Source: Candidatus Formimonas warabiya
GTDB lineage: Bacteria > Bacillota > Dehalobacteriia > Dehalobacteriales > Dehalobacteriaceae
Assembly (NCBI RefSeq): GCF_002777255.1
Contig: NZ_CP017634.1
Coordinates: 5,592,903-5,656,902, forward strand
Direction: 5' to 3'
Length of the DNA: 64,000 bases
Under the pieces are notes generated by a model. The model searched no databases. It was not told the DNA's origin and was given only the letters and a program-made list of their open reading frames with translations. The position numbers and the translations under genes were made by a program. Shown here in pieces: positions 1 through 9,058 of this stretch; the first letter of the stretch is position 1; each line of letters begins with the position of its first letter.

Positions 1-840
1 AATTAAAAAAACAAAAATCAGCCCTGCTGGGATTAGCCATCATCATCATTTTTGTATGTGCCGGTATTTTTGCCCCCGTCGTGGCCCCCCACGACCCTTA
101 TGCGGTGGACCTCACCCAAAAATTGCTCAAGCCTTGCGGGGAATTCCCCCTGGGCACAGACCAGCTGGGCCGATGTATTCTGTCCAGACTGATTTATGGG
201 GTCAGGACCAGCCTCGTCACGGCAATGATTGCCACGGCCCTGATCTTGGCGCTGGGCGTTCCTCTCGGCATGATTGCCGGCTATGTGGGCGGATGGCTGG
301 ATAATTTTATCATGCGTCTGGCCGATATCGCGTCCACCTTTCCCTCCACTCTTTTGGCCTTAGCGGTTGTGGGCGTGTGGGGGCCCAGCATCGTCAATAT
401 TATGTTTGTGTTTGTGGTTCTTTGGTGGGCGCCTTTTGCCCGAATCGTGCGCAGCATGGTGATTAAACTGAAAGAAAAAGAGTTTGTCCTGGCGGCCATT
501 GCTTCCGGCAGCAGCCGGACCTCCATCATCCTCCGGCATATCACTTTAAATGCAATTTCTCCCATTATCGTCCTGGCCACCCTGAGGATTGCCGCCGTGA
601 TTATGCACGTGGCCGGGTTCTCCTTCATCGGGCTGGGTGCCCAGCCCCCAACGGCGGATTGGGGCGTGATGCTGAGCGACAGCCGGCAGTATTTAACATC
701 ACAGCCGCTGATGCTGCTTTGGCCCGGGCTGGCCATCACCCTTGCCGTGCTGGCCTTCAATCTCTTTGGGGAAGGGTTAAACGATGCCCTGATCCCATCT
801 TCCGGCGATATGGCGGTAGTAAAGGAGGGTGACGGGCAAA

Positions 841-848
<8 letters not shown>
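1..848 (+). CDS. Opp/Dpp/Nik-type ABC transporter permease (5' partial)
   Basis: Inner-membrane permease of a peptide/nickel-type ABC importer, DppC/NikC-like. The frame is open to the window edge: reading from base 3 gives a first membrane segment ending in APVVAPHDPYAVD, so the ATG at 81 is internal and the true start lies upstream. It carries the family landmarks LGTDQLGRCILSRLIYGVR near the N-terminus, several hydrophobic helices, and the C-terminal GLGAQPPTADWGVML block typical of DppC. The stop at 846-848 overlaps the downstream ATPase start, so it is translationally coupled to the ATPases and binding protein that follow. The substrate (peptide, Ni or another chelate) cannot be read from the permease. 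Confidence 0.9.
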
Positions 849-1626
<778 letters not shown>

Positions 1627-1645
1627 AAGAAAAATGGGTGAAAAC

Positions 1646-2590
1646 ATGAATCTATTTGAAATAAAAGGCCTTTATAAATGCTATCAAAAAAAAGCAAAGC
1701 CAAAGGTGTATGCCGTTTATAATGTAAACTTAAACATTAAAAAAGGGGAAGTTCTTGGCCTGGTCGGCGAGTCGGGCTGCGGGAAAACTACTTTGGGGAA
1801 AATGCTTTTAAAGCTGGAGCAGCCGACCAGGGGAAGAATCCTTTTTCATGAGCAGGATATCACAGATTATTCCTTTCCTCAAATGCGGAAAATCAGAAAC
1901 AACATGCAGATGACCTTTCAGGGCAGTGCCAATGCGTTTAACCCCTATTTTACGGTGGAGCAAATCATCGGTGAACCCCTGCACAATTACAGCACCGAGT
2001 CCCAAGGGGAGCAAGAGAAAAAAATCGTGGACATGCTGGAGAAAGTTGGGCTGAGCAAAACCTATCTGACCAGATACAGCCACGAAATGTCCGGCGGCCA
2101 GAGGCAAAGAGTCGGCATCGCCAGGGCTTTGATCCTGCATCCGGAATTTGTCGTATGCGACGAAGCGGTTTCCAGCATTGACTATGCCTTGAAAAACCAG
2201 ATTTTAACCCTACTCACCGGCTTGAAGGAGCAATTTGGCCTGACCTATTTATTTATTTCCCATGATATCTCCGCTGTGAACAAGATCTGTGACCGGGTGG
2301 TGGTGATGTATCTGGGAAATATTGTGGAAATCATCCCGAGGATCAATGACAAAGCAGAGCACCCCTATACCAAAGCGCTTCTTGCGGCAACCCTGATCCC
2401 TGACCCGAAAAAAAGGAGAAAAAACACGATATTGTTTCGGGAAGGGGAAGAACTAAAAATACCGGAGAAAGGATGTGTTTTCCAAAATCGCTGCCTGTAT
2501 ACGCAAGAAATTTGTAAAACCGAACAACCAGCCTTAATGTCGAAGCATGACAGGCATGATGTTGCCTGCCATCTTTGCCATGGCCATTGA
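1646..2590 (+). CDS. ABC transporter ATP-binding protein, OppF/NikE-like
   Basis: Second ATPase of the importer. Walker A is GESGCGKTT, signature MSGGQRQR, Walker B VVCDEAVSSID and H-loop ISHD. The C-terminus has the oligopeptide/dipeptide extension with paired cysteines (CVFQNRCLYTQEIC). ATG 1646 follows a GGGTG ribosome site by five bases; ATG 1634 is in frame but has no clear site. It pairs with the ATPase at 841 as the usual OppD/OppF heterodimer, giving a complete importer with the upstream permease(s) and the downstream lipoprotein. Confidence 0.9.
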   Translation: MNLFEIKGLYKCYQKKAKPKVYAVYNVNLNIKKGEVLGLVGESGCGKTTLGKMLLKLEQPTRGRILFHEQDITDYSFPQMRKIRNNMQMTFQGSANAFNPYFTVEQIIGEPLHNYSTESQGEQEKKIVDMLEKVGLSKTYLTRYSHEMSGGQRQRVGIARALILHPEFVVCDEAVSSIDYALKNQILTLLTGLKEQFGLTYLFISHDISAVNKICDRVVVMYLGNIVEIIPRINDKAEHPYTKALLAATLIPDPKKRRKNTILFREGEELKIPEKGCVFQNRCLYTQEICKTEQPALMSKHDRHDVACHLCHGH

Positions 2591-2615
2591 ATTAAATTTT
2601 TTGGGAGGGAAAAAA

Positions 2616-4241
2616 ATGAGGAAAAAGTCTTTTATAACCATGATGGCATTTTTAATTTGTGCCTCTTTAATCCTTGCCGGCTGCAGCAAAAGCAATTCCC
2701 CGGTAAGCAATCCGGAAGAAGAGAAAGAAAAGGAAGTTGTGGTGGCGATCTATCGGGACGGGGCGATGGAGGAATTGGATGCCGCCACCTATAACGGTCC
2801 CCACTTCTTATACAAGATGATCTATGAGGGTTTTGTGGAAGACGGGGGAAACGGACAGATCCTGCCCCGGCTGGCCACAAGCTGGGATATTTCTCAGGAC
2901 GGCAAAACATATACCTTTAAGCTCCGTAAAGGGGTAAAATTCTCCGACGGCACCGATTTCAATGCGGACGCTGTGATCTTTAACCTGAAAAGATGGGTCA
3001 ACAACGACCGCCATTCCGTCCTGACATCGGTCAATGTAGAGAGCATGGAAGCGGTTGATAACGATACGGTAAAAATTGTCTTTAAAAACGGGGCCTATCC
3101 CATATTGACCGAGCTGACCTATCCCAGGCCGGTGCGCTTCTTAAGCCCTGCTTCCATCACGGAGGTTCCCGGGGATGTGATGGGCAAATTCACCAAGCCC
3201 GTGGGTACCGGACCATGGATGCTGGAATCCTATACGAAGGATCAGGAATTTACCCTGGTGCCTAACCCGTATTACTGGGGGGAAAAACCGAAGGTGGATC
3301 GCATCACATTTAAGGTAATAACGGACGGACAAGCGAGAGTTTTAGCGCTGCAAAGCGGCGAGGTGGATATTCTGGGCGGGGACCTGATCGGAAAAATTCC
3401 CATGGAGAGCTTTTTAGAGCTAAAAAACTCCGGCGCCTTTGAAACATTTACCAAAGGGACCATGTGCTCCCATTTTATTGCCTTCAACCAGGATGTGGCG
3501 GCATTCCAAGATAAAAATGTCCGTTTGGCCATGAACTATGCCATCAACAAAAAGAGCATTGCAGAAAATTTGTTCGACAACTTGGGTTTAGAAGCCAATG
3601 GTTTGTATCAAACAGGGGTTCCTTATACTACGCCGGAAAACAATTACGGGTTTTCCAATGATAAGGAGAAAGCGAAACAATTACTTGAAGGGGCCGGATA
3701 CACAGATACCAATGGCGACGGCATCCGCGAAAAAGACGGGAAAAATCTGGAGTTTAACTTTATGTTGTCCACGGAAGAATTCCCTGAATGGAAGCCGCTG
3801 GCGGAGTTCGTGCAATCTGAATTTGCCGCTGTGGGCATCAAAGTGAATCTCAACATTTTGGATAAAAACGGCTACGAAGACGCCACCATGAATACAAAGG
3901 CATTTGACATTGTGCTGATGAGAACCTCTTCGGATTCCTGGGTGCCCCACGGTTCCCTGCTGGAGATGTTTACAATTCTCTCTACCAGCAATGCCGCAAA
4001 GGTATGGTATGACGAAGGGCTGTACAACAACATTATCAAAACATTAAACACCGTTGACGAAACAGAAAGGCAAAAGAATTACGATACGGTATTCAAATTT
4101 ATCAGCGAAGAAGCCCTCACCATTCCCATCTATTATCCCATCACTTCTTTTGCTGTCAACACGGATAAAATAGCAGGATTTGAAATCGGCGTGAATAACT
4201 ATGCGCCCATCGAATGGCAGAAGCTGGATGTAAAAGAATAA
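2616..4241 (+). CDS. ABC transporter substrate-binding lipoprotein (peptide/nickel family)
   Basis: Extracellular solute receptor of the importer (SBP family 5). ATG 2616 follows GGGAGGG. The N-terminus is a lipoprotein signal with lipobox LAGC at residues 20-23. The family-5 marks are GKTYTFKLRKGVKFSDGTDF, GTGPWMLESY and FNADAVIFNLKRWVN. About 541 residues is the normal length. It is the last transporter gene, followed by a strong hairpin at 4249. Family-5 proteins bind peptides, nickel chelates, opines or heme, so the ligand is open. Neighbouring methyltransferase, FmdE and CooT genes suggest a metal or metal chelate, which is inference. Confidence 0.9.
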   Translation: MRKKSFITMMAFLICASLILAGCSKSNSPVSNPEEEKEKEVVVAIYRDGAMEELDAATYNGPHFLYKMIYEGFVEDGGNGQILPRLATSWDISQDGKTYTFKLRKGVKFSDGTDFNADAVIFNLKRWVNNDRHSVLTSVNVESMEAVDNDTVKIVFKNGAYPILTELTYPRPVRFLSPASITEVPGDVMGKFTKPVGTGPWMLESYTKDQEFTLVPNPYYWGEKPKVDRITFKVITDGQARVLALQSGEVDILGGDLIGKIPMESFLELKNSGAFETFTKGTMCSHFIAFNQDVAAFQDKNVRLAMNYAINKKSIAENLFDNLGLEANGLYQTGVPYTTPENNYGFSNDKEKAKQLLEGAGYTDTNGDGIREKDGKNLEFNFMLSTEEFPEWKPLAEFVQSEFAAVGIKVNLNILDKNGYEDATMNTKAFDIVLMRTSSDSWVPHGSLLEMFTILSTSNAAKVWYDEGLYNNIIKTLNTVDETERQKNYDTVFKFISEEALTIPIYYPITSFAVNTDKIAGFEIGVNNYAPIEWQKLDVKE

Positions 4242-4248
4242 ATTTTTA

Positions 4249-4287
4249 AAGACAGATACGCTGCCGTTTTTGCGGCGTATCTGTCTT
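4249..4287 (+). terminator. Long GC-capped hairpin after the ABC operon
   Basis: A 13-bp perfect stem (AAGACAGATACGC with GCGTATCTGTCTT) capped by a GCCG/CGGC inner stem lies between the binding-protein stop and the first methyltransferase. There is no T-run after it, so it may be a processing or partial-termination site rather than a full intrinsic terminator. Confidence 0.6.
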
Positions 4288-4311
4288 ATCAAAGAATCAG
4301 AGGTGAAATTG

Positions 4312-5055
4312 GTGAATCCGGAACAGAAACTGATTAAGAATTGGACGGAGGGTTCCAACAATTACAGCAATTTAATAAAAGCAGAGTTAAACTGTTTTAA
4401 AAAGCAGGCCTGGACGGAGATTATTCTGGAAAATGCCGGCAAAAGCACCCCTATGAATATTCTTGATGTAGGCACCGGACCGGGTTTTTTTGCCATCATC
4501 ATGTCCCAGGCCGGGCATCAGGTGACGGCCATTGATTGTACCGAGGCAATGATCCATGAAGCACGGGCAAATGCGGAAAATGCCGGCATCGCTGCCGACT
4601 TTCGCGTATCCGACGCACAAAATCTGGCCTTTGACGATGAGAGCTTTGACCTGATTATCAACAGAAACGTAACCTGGACCCTCATCGATGCTCCCCAAGC
4701 ATACCAGGAATGGCAAAGAGTTTTAAAGCCCGACGGGAAGATTATCATCTTTGATGCCAACTGGAACCTAAGATTATTCGATGAAGCAGTGATGAAAAAA
4801 TATGAGCAGGACCAAAAGGAATATGAAAGATTGTTTGGCGAAGCGCCTCCTTCCTACACGGCCGACATGATCGATTACCGAAAAAGTATGCCCATGTGTC
4901 AAAGGCGCAGGCCCCAGTGGGATTTGACCATGCTGATAGAGCTTGGTTATAAAAAAATTTTCTGTGACCTGGATATCGGAGACCGGGTTTACGACAAGAA
5001 GGAGAAGGTGAAATATCGCTCCAGTCCCATGTTTATGCTGGTGATAGAGAAATAA
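4312..5055 (+). CDS. Class I SAM-dependent methyltransferase (paralogue 1)
   Basis: Rossmann-fold methyltransferase with motif I ILDVGTGPGFFAIIMSQAG, an acidic motif II (VTAIDCTEAM), motif IV/V INRNVTWTLIDAP and VLKPDGKIIIFDANWNLRLF. GTG 4312 is preferred: GAGGTG ends seven bases upstream, and this start aligns with the two paralogues at 7478 and 9059. The three share an unusual FDANW(N/Y)LR block and a C-terminal YRSxPMFM(L/V) ending, marking a distinct subfamily. Its position directly after a nickel/peptide-type transporter suggests it modifies the transported ligand, for example a metallophore. That role is inference; the methyl acceptor is unknown. Confidence 0.85.
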   Translation: MNPEQKLIKNWTEGSNNYSNLIKAELNCFKKQAWTEIILENAGKSTPMNILDVGTGPGFFAIIMSQAGHQVTAIDCTEAMIHEARANAENAGIAADFRVSDAQNLAFDDESFDLIINRNVTWTLIDAPQAYQEWQRVLKPDGKIIIFDANWNLRLFDEAVMKKYEQDQKEYERLFGEAPPSYTADMIDYRKSMPMCQRRRPQWDLTMLIELGYKKIFCDLDIGDRVYDKKEKVKYRSSPMFMLVIEK

Positions 5056-5135
5056 AAAATGTGAGGTTAAACATCATTGGTGAATATGGGCTGCTGTTTG
5101 CTGTGGGTGCGGTAAAATAAGGAAGGGAAATTTTG

Positions 5136-5915
5136 ATGGAATATGATCATGCATTGAAAAAAGATGTGCTCTCCCTGGCCCGGAGGCTGGGGGCTGATTT
5201 AGCAGGGATCGGAGAAATGGGCGGTGTCCGGGAGTATATCCGGCAAAACTACGGGGGTGCCCTGGAGGGCTATCCCGGAGCGGTATCCCTCGCTGTTTTT
5301 TTCCCTCCGGAGATCATCAATCTATTGACGGAGGGTCCCCAGCAAATTTACTCCCATTATTATGAGGTGCTGAACAGACTGCTGGATACCATCGCTTTAA
5401 GCGTAGCCAATCACCTGTACAAAAAGGGATACCGGGTTTTTCCCGTGCCCGCTTCCCAGCAATTGATTCATGACAGGTATAAGGGCATATTTTCCCACAA
5501 ACTGGCGGCATCTTTGGCGGGGCTGGGATGGATCGGCAAGTCCTGCTGCTTGATTAATGAAAAAGTGGGACCCCGCCTGCGCCTAGCCACCATCCTGACC
5601 GACGCCCCTCTGGCCCCCGATGGCGGCATCGCCAACCGGTGCGGCACATGCAGAGCTTGCGTAGATGCTTGCCCCCCGGGGGCGATTTTAGGAAAATCCT
5701 TTAAATTGGAAGAGGATATTGGCTTCAGGTTCCAGGCGGAACGCTGCGACAACTATTTTACGGAAGTGAAAGAGCGACACGGATTGGGGCACTGCGGCAA
5801 ATGTTTGGCTGTATGCCCCTGGGGAAAAGTCCCTCCCAAGAGAGAATATCAGGAAATCAGCAGGGATGCGCCGGAAAAAGGTGAAAAAATTGCTGACTTT
5901 GCGCAAGATTTTTAA
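5136..5915 (+). CDS. QueG-like double 4Fe-4S cluster protein
   Basis: Cytosolic iron-sulfur protein with two ferredoxin-type motifs, CGTCRACVDACPPGAI and a second CGKCLAVCPWGK at the C-terminus, plus an upstream CD(N)YF cysteine. This matches the 4Fe-4S double-cluster family that includes epoxyqueuosine reductase QueG and the C-terminal domain of reductive dehalogenases. About 260 residues is short of QueG (about 370-380), lacking the HEAT-repeat tail, so a real queuosine role is doubtful. ATG 5136 follows GGAAGGG. It may supply electrons for a corrinoid or metal-cofactor reaction of the neighbourhood, which is inference. Confidence 0.75.
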   Translation: MEYDHALKKDVLSLARRLGADLAGIGEMGGVREYIRQNYGGALEGYPGAVSLAVFFPPEIINLLTEGPQQIYSHYYEVLNRLLDTIALSVANHLYKKGYRVFPVPASQQLIHDRYKGIFSHKLAASLAGLGWIGKSCCLINEKVGPRLRLATILTDAPLAPDGGIANRCGTCRACVDACPPGAILGKSFKLEEDIGFRFQAERCDNYFTEVKERHGLGHCGKCLAVCPWGKVPPKREYQEISRDAPEKGEKIADFAQDF

Positions 5916-5917
5916 CC

Positions 5918-5946
5918 TTGACGTAAATGAATCCTTCGTTTATGAT
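5918..5946 (+). promoter_or_regulatory. Sigma-A type promoter for RNA copy 1
   Basis: TTGACG, a 17-base spacer, then TATGAT. The expected start is near 5953, about 10 bases before the first hairpin of the repeated RNA. Copies 2 and 3 have the same arrangement. Confidence 0.7.
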
Positions 5947-5952
5947 TAATAT

Positions 5953-6281
5953 GGAAGTTGGATCCCTGCTGAAGCAGGGAAGCACAAAATGACAACAGCA
6001 ACAGGATGGGTAGTTCTTTTTTCGGCTTCAAAGAATAAATCTATCATTATCAATAACCATGAAGGTTAATGACGGGATGAATCCTGGTTAAACTTCATGG
6101 TTCTTTTATTTTTCTTCATGATTTTAAGTTTCCGGTTTCCTTGGCAGGGCCGGAGGTTAAACTTCCTTCTTTCATACTGGCAGGAGCACGGCATACCTCT
6201 TGCCAGGCGTTTTACAACAACGGGCGGTGTCCTTTATTAATAAATAGGATCGGAAAACTGAATAAAACAGCGAAAGATGAT
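5953..6281 (+). ncRNA. Repeated structured RNA element, copy 1
   Basis: Five hairpins can be drawn. H0 is CCCTGC-TGAA-GCAGGG (5964-5979). H1 has an AACCATGAAG / CTTCATGGTT stem (6055-6102) enclosing an inner CGGGA-TGAA-TCCTG hairpin and followed by a T-rich run. H2 is TCCGGT...GCCGGA, H3 is GGAGGTT...AACTTCC, and H4 is CTGGCAGGAG...CTCTTGCCAG. Copies at 6401 and 11138 keep the stems with compensatory changes. No intact gene follows this copy, so it is either a free small RNA or an orphaned leader. I do not recognise it as a known class. A Moco/Tuco-type or other metal riboswitch remains possible given the neighbours. Confidence 0.6.
6052..6280 (+). repeat. 229-bp direct repeat, unit A
   Basis: Almost the same sequence recurs at 6481-6709, offset by 429 bases, with scattered substitutions that mostly preserve pairing. 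The unit spans hairpins H1-H4 of the RNA element and a degenerate 3' tail. Confidence 0.85.
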
Positions 6282-6365
6282 TGGTACAGAAGCCTGTCTC
6301 GTCGTAGTTTTCTCGGGGTTACGGAAAAATGACAAAATTATTGACACTGTGCAAGAATTCTACCC

Positions 6366-6394
6366 TTGACAGATACGACCTGTTCGTTTACTAT
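6366..6394 (+). promoter_or_regulatory. Sigma-A type promoter for RNA copy 2
   Basis: TTGACA, a 17-base spacer, then TACTAT, a near-consensus promoter. The first hairpin of RNA copy 2 begins 17 bases after the -10 box. Confidence 0.75.
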
Positions 6395-6480
6395 GAGAAA
6401 GAAATTAACGCTCTGCAGAAGCAGGGAAGTGCAAGACAGTATAAGCAACGAGGCTTTAAAGGACAAATTAATGGGCAGGA

Positions 6481-6709
6481 AATAACCATGAAGGTTAGTG
6501 ACGGGATGAATCCTGATCAAACTTCATGGTTCTTTTATTTTCTTCATGATTTTAAGTTTCCGGTTTCCTTGGCAGGACCGGAGGTTAGACTTCCTTCTTT
6601 CATGCTGGCAGGAGCACGGCATACCTCTTGCCAGACGTTTTACAACAACGGGCGGTGTCCCTGATTTATAAATAGGCATAGGAAAACCGAACAAAACCAC
6701 GAAGGCTGA
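6481..6709 (+). repeat. 229-bp direct repeat, unit B
   Basis: Second copy of the repeat at 6052-6280. A more diverged third copy, lacking the 3' tail similarity, lies at 11224-11400. Confidence 0.85.
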
Positions 6710-6739
6710 CCGGTGGGGCCGTCCCTAAGTGGTTTTTTT
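6693..6739 (+). terminator. Intrinsic terminator of RNA copy 2
   Basis: An AAAACCAC/GTGGTTTT outer stem encloses a GGGG/CCC-type inner pairing, followed directly by a run of seven Ts. Confidence 0.6.
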
Positions 6740-6859
6740 GCAGGGAGATGGTGACCTTGTTCGGGAGGTGGAAGAGGCAGATTTTAGTGGGTCATAGAGT
6801 CCAAGAATATGAGGATATTTGCAGCATCCCTTTGTTTATCTACGCCCGAGCCAGGGGAC

Positions 6860-7431
6860 TGAAGGAAGGATGGAAAAAAGCTGCCCCGCCAATTTAGCTG
6901 CGGCCAACTGCAGCGGGTGTGCATTGCCCGGTCGTTGGCGGTGATGCCGAAACTGGTGGTGCTGGATGAACCTACCAGCAGTTTGGATGTGTCCGTGCAG
7001 GCCCAAATCCTAAATCTTTTAGGTACCTGGAAAAACAGTTTCATTTGTCCTATTTCTTTATTTCCCATGACATCGAGACGGTATATTACCTGGCCGACGC
7101 TCTGGCTGTGATGTATTTTGGCTCTGTGGTGGAATATATCGAAGATATTCCCTTATTTGAACAGCTCCAGCACCCGTATACGAAAAAGCCTTTCTCTTCC
7201 GTGCTTACCTGCGATTCGAGAAAAAGCAAGGGATTCGGTGTTGATTTTGAAGAACCGAAAGGAAATCAAAATACAGCCCGGGGGTGTGCCTTTGCACCCA
7301 GATGCCGGGATGCCTGGGAGCTTTGCTTCCGGGAAAAGCCTGCCCTGAAAGAGGCAGGTTCCCAGCACCATATTGCTTGTCATCAACTTTATCAGACATT
7401 TCCCCTTTATCAAGCAGGAGGGCAAAGGTAA
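6860..7431 (+). pseudogene. Decayed OppF/DppF-type ABC ATPase remnant
   Basis: Only the C-terminal half of an oligopeptide-transport ATPase remains. A corrupted signature reads FSCGQLQR instead of LSGGQxQR, followed by IARSLAVMPKLVVLDEPTSSLD and a Q-rich helix. The frame then shifts by one base near 7020-7025, and SYFFISHDIETVYYLADALAV continues in another frame to the Cys-containing C-terminal domain (RGCAFAPRCRDAWELC) and a stop at 7431. Walker A is missing. The coding strand matches its neighbours, so an intact transporter probably once stood between RNA copy 2 and the second methyltransferase. Confidence 0.85.
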
Positions 7432-7477
7432 ACACAGCTATCTGATTGAAAGCGTGTTTTCAAAAGGAGGGTCAAAA

Positions 7478-8230
7478 ATGGATTTACAGGAACGGATCGA
7501 AAATTATTGGAGCCAATCGGCAGAAAACTTTAGTGAAGGGATCCGGAAAGAATTACAGGGATCGGCGAAGAATGCCTGGCTAGAATTGATCCAGTCTAAT
7601 GCTGCTCTGGGGGTGTCCTTGAAAGTTCTGGACATCGGCACGGGACCAGGCTTTTTTGCCATCCTGCTTTCTTTATTGGGGCACCGGGTCACCGCCATTG
7701 ATTGTACGGAAAGCATGCTGGAGGAGGCTAGAAACAATGCGGAAAAAGCCGGGTTTCAGGCTGAGTTTGCCAGAATGGACTGCCACCGGCTTGCTTATGC
7801 GGATAAATCCTTTGATTTAATTATCTGCCGCAACCTGGTCTGGACCTTGCGGGATCCGGAAGAGGCCTACCGGGAATGGTACCGGGTGTTGAAGTCTTTC
7901 GGCAAACTCTTGATTTTTGATGCCAACTGGTACCTGCGCCTGTTCGATGCAGAGATCAGGAGAGAATACGAGGAGGACAGAAAACGGGCCCGGGACATGG
8001 GCATTGAAGATCCTCATGATAAAGCCGACCTGGACGAAAGCGACCCCATCGCCCGGCAGCTGTTCCTCAGTGATAAGCGGCGCTCCCAATGGGATGTGCC
8101 GGCTTTGATTAACTGCGGGTTTAAAAAAATATTTGTGGATGTGGACATCAGCGACCAGGTCTGGACCCCGGAAAAAAAGATCTTATACCGGTCTACGCCC
8201 ATGTTTATGGTAGGAGCGGAAAAAGCATGA
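7478..8230 (+). CDS. Class I SAM-dependent methyltransferase (paralogue 2)
   Basis: Same subfamily as the proteins at 4312 and 9059: motif I VLDIGTGPGFFAILLSLLG, then VTAIDCTESMLEEA, ICRNLVWTLRDPEEA and LLIFDANWYLRLFDAE. ATG 7478 follows AAAGGAGGG by seven bases. About 250 residues. Compared with paralogue 1 it has a short charged insertion after the FDANW block (ARDMGIEDPHDKAD), shared in shorter form with paralogue 3. It sits between a dead transporter ATPase and an FmdE homologue, so the methyltransferase-transporter-FmdE grouping recurs here. Acceptor unknown. Confidence 0.85.
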   Translation: MDLQERIENYWSQSAENFSEGIRKELQGSAKNAWLELIQSNAALGVSLKVLDIGTGPGFFAILLSLLGHRVTAIDCTESMLEEARNNAEKAGFQAEFARMDCHRLAYADKSFDLIICRNLVWTLRDPEEAYREWYRVLKSFGKLLIFDANWYLRLFDAEIRREYEEDRKRARDMGIEDPHDKADLDESDPIARQLFLSDKRRSQWDVPALINCGFKKIFVDVDISDQVWTPEKKILYRSTPMFMVGAEKA

Positions 8231-8340
8231 AGATGAGATTGAGATTGTTCCTTGAAAAAGAAGGGCTATTATAGCCGGTTCATTGCCGCCCAGCAGCGGG
8301 AATCAGGGACATCCTATGATCAAAAGGCAGTGGGCGCAGG

Positions 8341-8369
8341 TTGATGTCTTCCCGGTACAAGTCTAAATT
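8341..8369 (+). promoter_or_regulatory. Candidate promoter for the first fmdE-like gene
   Basis: TTGATG, 17 bases, TAAATT. This is weaker than the RNA promoters. It would start a leader of about 105 nt ahead of the gene at 8483. Confidence 0.4.
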
Positions 8370-8375
8370 CAAGAA

Positions 8376-8482
8376 TAAACAATGAGGCCATGAAGGTCTT
8401 GGCTTATTCAGGCAGGGCTTTCCTGTTTTAGGTCACGAGTTTTTTGAGCCAATTGTCATCATCAATAAGGAGGAAAAGAAAA
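8376..8482 (+). promoter_or_regulatory. Leader with a CCATGAAGG-type element upstream of fmdE-like gene 1
   Basis: The leader contains GGCCATGAAGG (8387-8397), the same core found in the first hairpin of the three RNA copies and in the leader at 9983. The surrounding pairing is less clear here (a possible CAGG...CCTG hairpin near 8408-8425). AAGGAGG precedes ATG 8483. It may be a degenerate member of the family. Confidence 0.35.
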
Positions 8483-9034
8483 ATGGCTTTAGTAGAATCT
8501 CTCACGATCGGAACAGTATTGGTTTCTCAGGAATTAATGGGGTTGGTGAACTATCACGGACATCTCTGTCCGGAACTGGCGATCGGGTACCGGGTGAGCA
8601 GAATTGCCATGAATAGTCTTCATATTACCCGGGAGAACTCTTTGGATTTTATTGCCGGGGCGGCTAATTCGTCCAGCGCCGTGGATGCTATTCAGTATCT
8701 GACCGGCTGCACCATCGGCAAACAGAATTTTTTTATTGAAGATGTAGGAAAGCATGTGTATTTTTTTGTCAAAAAGCCTTTAGATGCGCCAAACAATAAA
8801 GGATTGTTCATTAAAATGAAGACTCCTGTGTACTATCCCAGATTAACAGACTGCGTAATGGATCAAAATGTGGAGATCAATTCCCTGACCCGGGAACAGA
8901 TCTTAAAATACCGGGCCGTGATCGATCAGGCGATTGGAAAAATACTGCACCGCGCCGACAACAGCCTTTTTGACATTCATTTTGCAGATTTTGGGAAAGA
9001 ATTTTTTTACCGTGACACAAGATGGTTTAATTAA
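8483..9034 (+). CDS. FmdE-family protein (atypical, lacks the usual Cys)
   Basis: Homologue of the FmdE domain found beside molybdenum and tungsten formylmethanofuran dehydrogenase genes and in many bacterial metal-transport loci. It keeps YHGHLCPELAIGYRVS near the N-terminus and DAIQYLTGCTIGKQNFFIEDVGK in the middle. The usual E-N-D-x-C-x-x-D stretch reads ANSSSAVDAIQ, so that cysteine is replaced by serine. It has no C-terminal zinc ribbon, unlike the protein at 10075. ATG 8483 follows AAGGAGG. The next gene, a methyltransferase, begins 24 bases downstream, so they are probably co-transcribed. Biochemical role unknown. Confidence 0.8.
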   Translation: MALVESLTIGTVLVSQELMGLVNYHGHLCPELAIGYRVSRIAMNSLHITRENSLDFIAGAANSSSAVDAIQYLTGCTIGKQNFFIEDVGKHVYFFVKKPLDAPNNKGLFIKMKTPVYYPRLTDCVMDQNVEINSLTREQILKYRAVIDQAIGKILHRADNSLFDIHFADFGKEFFYRDTRWFN

Positions 9035-9058
9035 TCGAAAAGGGAGGGTTAAAACAGG

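Larger units (their letters stand above)
6401..6739 (+). ncRNA. Repeated structured RNA element, copy 2, with terminator
   Basis: This copy looks like a complete transcription unit of about 340 nt: promoter at 6366, H0 CTCTGC-AGAA-GCAGGG (6411-6426), H1 AACCATGAAG/CTTCATGGTT (6484-6531), H2 TCCGGT/ACCGGA, H3 GGAGGTT/GACTTCC, H4 CTGGCAGGAG/CTCTTGCCAG, then an AAAACCAC/GTGGTTTT stem running into seven Ts at 6733-6739. The unit ends upstream of a decayed OppF-like ATPase, so it may once have been the leader of a transport operon. It could equally be a stand-alone small RNA. Confidence 0.6.

Noticed and set aside
56..304. Open frame overlapping the first permease
   Set aside because: Shadow frame of the DppC-like permease, with Pro/Arg-rich translation and no ribosome site.
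5953..6281. Cobalamin, THF, fluoride or guanidine-II riboswitch in the repeated RNA
   Set aside because: The core sequences I know for these classes are absent. A Moco/Tuco class could not be excluded by eye and is left as an alternative.
6141..6664. Open frames inside the repeated RNA element
   Set aside because: They run through the paired stems of both repeat copies, have no ribosome sites, and encode similar peptides only because the DNA is repeated.
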